A DNA stretch of 60,000 nt. Source: Cristatella mucedo. Lineage: Eukaryota; Bryozoa; Phylactolaemata; Cristatellidae. Shown here one piece after another: positions 55,932-60,000 of the stretch. The translations under genes were made by a program, and so were the position numbers. How positions within the stretch are numbered: position 1 is the first letter of the stretch; the number at the start of each line of letters is the position of its first letter. The stretch covers positions 2,882,501-2,942,500 of the forward strand of contig WPIO01000043.1 in the NCBI GenBank assembly GCA_009760855.2, read 5' to 3'. Below the pieces are notes generated by a model. That model searched no databases. It saw only the letters and a list, made by a program, of their open reading frames with translations, and was not told where the DNA came from.

Positions 55932-56625
55932 GCTGGCCTCTCTAGCTGTCTCACCTCATCAACCTCTTTCCCTTTGCCAGTGTACAATGTGACGACGGCT
56001 GTCTGGCCGCAAAACGTCCGTTGGCTCAAGGCCGCCGGCAGCTGAGGAGGCGCCGAGCATGCCATGCCAGGCCAGATTCCTTTGGAGCTATTGCTCCGCT
56101 TCAACGGTTAATGAGTGGCCAGCGAATTCGCACTCAGACCAGCTTTTTTCAGTCTGATCATTCGACCATCTTCCAGCGAAGCGTTGCCTGAGGAGGGGCA
56201 TCTGCGAGTTGCGTTTCTTCCGTTGCTAGAAGTCCGGGCTAGTAGCCATTTTTATCCTTAAAGCTGATCAATACAGCATGAGGCGACAGAGTCGCCAACC
56301 GAAGTGGCGTTGCTCTGTTTGACTCGGCAGCAGACGAATCACGTGAAATGCATTCATTGCATTATATCGCTGTCAACTGTGCTGCGACGAAACTAAAAGA
56401 AAACAGGAGCCCTTGTGGCACGTTTACTACTATATTAGCAAAGGGTTGCATCGTTCGCTTTAGCTGCTGAAGCCAAGCTGTCAGTCGTGGTTAGTGCCTG
56501 GTGGTGGCAGCTTGTGCTGCCTTGATGCGCACACGAGTAGCTGCCGCCAAGCTAAGGAGCCTGGAGATGTGGGCGTCTCTCCCGTTATCATTCCGATGCC
56601 CCGAAGTTAAGGTTAAGGTTGTGTA
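55932..56625 (+). other. 3' UTR / downstream region of the CARD-LRR gene
   Basis: Non-coding sequence after the stop. I see no clean AATAAA. AT-richer candidates for the polyadenylation region lie at about 56250-56280 and 56380-56450. The end of the transcript is not fixed. Confidence 0.35.
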
Positions 56626-56629
56626 AGGT

Positions 56630-56765
56630 TACAGCCTCATTTGTACAGCTGCAGAAGAGCCTTAACGGCTACCGTACCACCGAGTGCAGTGGGCGATAAA
56701 GGATCACCCACAACATGGCTCAAACCCACGACCCAAGTCGTGAAGAGAGCCTCTCATCTTTTCCG
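56630..56765 (-). mobile_element. SINE-B copy (tRNA-derived)
   Basis: Minus strand: TCTTCACGACTTGGGTCGTGGG, with B-box GGTCGTGGGTTTGAGCC, then CGGTGGTACGGTAGCC, core AAGGCTCTTCTGCAGC, and tail TGTACAAATGAGGC. Confidence 0.7.
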
Positions 56766-56899
56766 ACTGATCTTTTTTTTGAAGATTTTCTGAAGATCTG
56801 AGGCTCCTCCTTTTCGCATGGAAGTTGATCTAAAGCAGGCATTTAGCAGGCATCAGACGAAGGGCTACAAGGAATAAGACCTTGATTAGACTTTCTCAC

Positions 56900-57055
56900 A
56901 AATGCCCCGGTGTCTTAGACTAGGGCTAAGGTGTTCACTCTTCGCGACCCAGGTCACCGGTTTGTGCCCTTCAGAGGGCAATCCTGCATTTCCCGCAAGC
57001 TCTGGTGACAGCCTTTAAGGCTCTTCTGCCCCTATATAAATGTACCTAAATTTAA
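56900..57055 (+). mobile_element. SINE-B copy (tRNA-derived)
   Basis: Plus strand: GGGCTAAGGTGTTCACTC (A-box side), CCAGGTCACCGGTTTGTGCC (degraded B-box), core AAGGCTCTTCTGCCCC, tail TATATAAATGTACC. With the previous copy it forms an inverted pair 130 bp apart. Confidence 0.65.
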
Positions 57056-57777
57056 ATGTAATGTACCCGTATGCTAAATCAGCTGAGAGTTATTATTTGG
57101 GTCGAAGTCATGAATGGCTTGTTTACACAATGGCTAGTCTTACCTGGGCGTAAGATGCTGATCAGCCCCTAGCTAGATAGCTGGCTGGCTGGATGCTTTG
57201 GATACATACAAGTGTCCGCAGTCTGTGCAGCTGTCCTAGATATAGACTGACATTAGCTGTGTTCTTTTGGCTTGTTATATTGTGTAAACCGACCCTTACC
57301 CTTACCGCCTCTTGGCTTAATCCTGGCAGCCCCTGTTAGATATGGGCGATGTGCTGCACAGTGGCAACAGGCTCCGGCCGGTTTGTTGGTCTCTGGCTGA
57401 CTGATCCCCCCATCTGCACTGAAAGATGCCTGTAATGCAGTTCCTACTGGGCTGCTTTCGCCTGGAGAGGGTGAGCTGGTGCAGCTGTATAGTCGTCTTG
57501 AACTGGGTCAGCCGTGCACAGTTGTCTCTGGCTTGCGTCCGAGCAACGGGGGGGGGGGGGGGGGAGAACTTGAGCGTGTAGGTCGTGTAGGGGGCATGCA
57601 GATGTGACACATGGGTGCAACGTTCTAGTCGAGCGCTTTTGCAGCTCTGCAATATTGTAATGCGAGCAGTGAGGCTCGAAGGAAATCGCATGAAGTTGCT
57701 GCCAAATACATGGCCGGCGGTTGATGCAAGCAGCCACTGTAGCTCTACTCATCCCTTCTTCTTTCTAGCCCTCTATG
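57056..57777. other. no gene seen; poly-G tract
   Basis: Unique sequence with a 17-bp G run at 57548-57564. Minus-strand frames at 57317-57752 lack motifs. Confidence 0.4.
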
Positions 57778-57791
57778 TCTGTGTGTGTGTG

Positions 57792-57844
<53 letters not shown>

Positions 57845-57845
57845 T
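57778..57845 (+). repeat. (GT)n then (TGTC)n microsatellite
   Basis: A short GT run passes into about twelve TGTC units. Confidence 0.95.
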
Positions 57846-57949
57846 CCTATCCCTGTCTAGCTCATTCACTCGCACCACCTCTCTCTTTCACCCTGTATAT
57901 AACTGTATAGTGCAATAGTAGATATAGTCGGCTGCTTCAAGTAAGTGCC

Positions 57950-58085
57950 TTACTGATGTAGCCCCAGATGAGCCTTGGCAGCTATAATATACCCTAGCTT
58001 TAGGCAATACAGAAATGTCGTCTGCAAGATTTGAACCAACGACGAGTGGGTTGAATGAAGTGAAAGCACCAGTGAATCATTCTGC
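57950..58085 (-). mobile_element. SINE-B copy, diverged
   Basis: Minus strand: TCGTTGGTTCAAATCTTGC (B-box region), GTATTGCCTAAAGC, and the core as AAGGCTCATCTGGGGC. Older than the copies near 34 and 56 kb. Confidence 0.6.
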
Positions 58086-59060
58086 CAGCACAGGAAAGAC
58101 AATTCTTTGCTTGCTCTCCTTGTTGGCTAAGACAAAGACTTGTGCTTTCTTTGACTACGTCTCGCTCGTGACTCATGGAGGCAAGTGAGGGCACAACGGC
58201 TCACCCACATCAGCGATATTCAGTACTCGCAATCTGCCAGGGAAGCCTTTGCAAGAGATGGCATGCCTCCGGGTCGCGTTGAGCTGCGGCTCTGCTGCCC
58301 CTGCCTTGCTGCTGAGCACTGCTCCTCGCGCTCTGGGGGCTCACTACAATCGCTCTATGCTCTCGCACTGCCTGGCAATGTCAAAAGACTGTAGACCGAT
58401 TCGGGCATGGGTAAGCGAGCCACCGCGCGGCACGATATGAATAGAGGTGCCTGCCGCAGTGAGTGCTGGGCCAGCAAAGTGGCCAGAGGAGGCGTGAGAC
58501 AGGTGGCTCTCGTCTGCTTTGCGGCTCATACGTCTGACAGCAATGCCTCAGCAACATAAGGATATCGAGAAGATGAATGTGCTGCCACAGTCGAGCATCA
58601 CAGGTTGGCACGTCCGGTATCGGCATGTAGAGTCAAGGCAAGGTGTAGCTGCCTAGTGGGCAGCATCCAGAGGCTGCAGCAGAACAGAGGCATCCCGAGG
58701 CAGGGCATCACCTATAAATTAGTGTGCTTAGTCCAGCATCCATGCTTTCTCGGCAGCTTTTTAGCAGCAGCCGTCGATCCATCGATCGCAGAACGGTACT
58801 GCTAGCTACTATTGCTGCTATCCTAACTTTGACAGCATGGCAGCCATTATAATTTAACTTGTCTGTCATATTCACTGTTTGGCGTGGCAGCCATTTATGT
58901 AGTAATCTGTGTCAAACATTTAAGGACTTTGGGGTAGTTTAGCTTTTAATCCAGCCAACCTCAAATCCATCATACATTGGGCTATCGGCTCACTCACCTA
59001 CACACACCTACTCAGCAAGTAAAGCTTCGAACTCTCTAAAATAGCACTAAATGTAGACTA
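58086..59060. other. no gene seen
   Basis: Neutral-GC unique sequence. Frames on both strands lack motifs and splice pairs. Confidence 0.4.
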
Positions 59061-59064
59061 ATCG

Positions 59065-59200
59065 GACTTACATAACACCAGAAGAGCCGTGGTTGCTCTA
59101 ATCCGGTTTGCAGTGGCCATCAACAGATGTTGGTTGAAGGTCTCGAACGCACGATCTGGGTCCGGAAGTGCGAGCACCTTACTTTACTGACGGCCTATTT
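59065..59200 (-). mobile_element. SINE-B copy, diverged
   Basis: Minus strand: AAGGTGCTCGCACTTCCGG, CCCAGATCGTGCGTTCGAGA (B-box), GATGGCCACTGCAAACC, and the core as CACGGCTCTTCTGGTG. Confidence 0.6.
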
Positions 59201-60000
59201 CAACTAGTTTACCTTACGATCACTGTTGTTCTATGACTCTAAAGAGCACCGTATGGCTCTAATGTTTTTGGGATCATAACATGAGCAATCGGTTATATCC
59301 GGACTTCCTTGAAGCTGCTGTGACGTATCTTCCGGCATGTGCAGACTGCTGAGTTGGTTGCCATTTAGAAGCAGCCTGGCCGTAGGATGAAGCAATTGCC
59401 AGCCCGTCAAAACAGCCAGTGAACAGTTGTTGCTGGAGCCAGCAGGCTCACACACTGCTGCAGAGGGGAGCGCTGGCACACAGCAGGCAGGACACTTTCG
59501 CGTTGCAAACAGGTGTCAAATCGGCAGCTACTACTCCTCGGCTAGGTAGTTGCAAAGGAAGAAGATGGAGCGAGATCCGGCGAGAATCTCCCTCGAGCAA
59601 TTGCTCAATAGCTGCTCTCGTCGGTCCTCCCCAGCATCTGCACGGGCACCTCCGGGGGGGGGGCGGGGCGGGGCGAGAGCATAGCATTGCAGCTGCTCTA
59701 CCTGCCGCCGTGTAGATTAAAGCCCAGTAGCTGCAGCTAGGCAACTGATTTCGCTAGCTGCGATGGGCTCTTCAGTTTGGTATCAGCCGAGGCCACCAGC
59801 CGCGGGTGACGCAGTGAGTAATCACACGTGAAATTGAGTTAGATGTAGCCGCTGCCGAGGCCGAAGGGCAGCTCCTTCCAGCAAACCGGCGGTCCAGCAC
59901 GCCCCAACCCAGAACCATTGCGCCCGCCGTCATCTGATGCCGGCGCCGGCCACAGCTGGATTGCTGCCTGCCACATCGGTGAATCAGAAGCACAAAAAGG
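59201..60000. other. no supported gene at the right edge
   Basis: GC rises toward the end, with a G run at 59655-59663 and GGGGCGGGGCGGGG GC boxes at 59659-59673. This may be the start of another promoter region, but no exon can be supported within the window. Confidence 0.35.

Overview
This window looks like nuclear DNA from an invertebrate animal. It has introns, CpG-rich promoter patches, non-LTR retrotransposons with APE endonuclease and reverse transcriptase, tRNA-derived SINEs, pogo/Tc1-type DNA elements, long microsatellites, and a CARD plus leucine-rich-repeat protein of the animal innate-immunity or apoptosis type. I cannot name the phylum from sequence alone.

Genes are few. (1) A minus-strand transporter gene enters with its first two coding exons (10542-10282 and 10138-10043). 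They encode the start of an SLC18B1-like MFS transporter. Both splice sites are canonical and the intron phase is 0. I did not find later exons. (2) The main gene is on the plus strand: a short GC-rich first coding exon at 41506-41671 with a strong start context and an N-myristoylation-type N-terminus, an 11-kb repeat-filled intron, and a large terminal exon at 52846-55931. The two exons join in phase (G|AG). The predicted protein is about 1083 residues: disordered N-terminal half, CARD, then about ten ribonuclease-inhibitor-type leucine-rich repeats. There is no NACHT domain between CARD and repeats, so it is not a standard NLR. (3) Weaker candidates are a GC-box promoter with a short exon near 7.3-7.5 kb, an exon with a GTAAGT donor at 13073-13314 (minus), and a CpG island with a probable untranslated exon at 30.1-30.65 kb.

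Most of the rest is transposon debris. LINE-X (CR1/L2/Jockey-like) ends in a conserved hairpin followed by (ATT)n and has about twenty-five 3' ends or fragments here. LINE-Y is a related family with a different 3' end. One Y copy (26.2-28.4 kb) carries a nested X insertion. Another (1.7-4.8 kb) has its 5' half inverted. SINE-A is tRNA-derived with a tail resembling the LINE-X 3' hairpin and (ATT)n, so it is probably mobilised by LINE-X. SINE-B is tRNA-derived with a conserved GGCTCTTCTG core. DNA elements are a 303-bp pogo-like MITE with TA duplications (38697-38999), a second pogo-like end (to 9961), and a broken Tc1-like transposase (29.5-29.87 kb).

Region by region: 0-5 kb LINE copies; 5-11.5 kb AT-rich DNA with the transporter exons; 11.5-29 kb dense LINE/SINE debris; 29-31.3 kb Tc1 remnant then CpG island; 31.4-39 kb LINE/SINE debris; 40-41.7 kb CpG promoter interrupted by a LINE-Y tail and (AT)92; 41.7-52.8 kb intron with a 1.8-kb satellite of a 16-bp unit; 52.8-55.9 kb CARD-LRR exon; 56-60 kb downstream DNA with four SINE-B copies. 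Family names X, Y, A, B, R1 and R2 are mine, for use within this window only.
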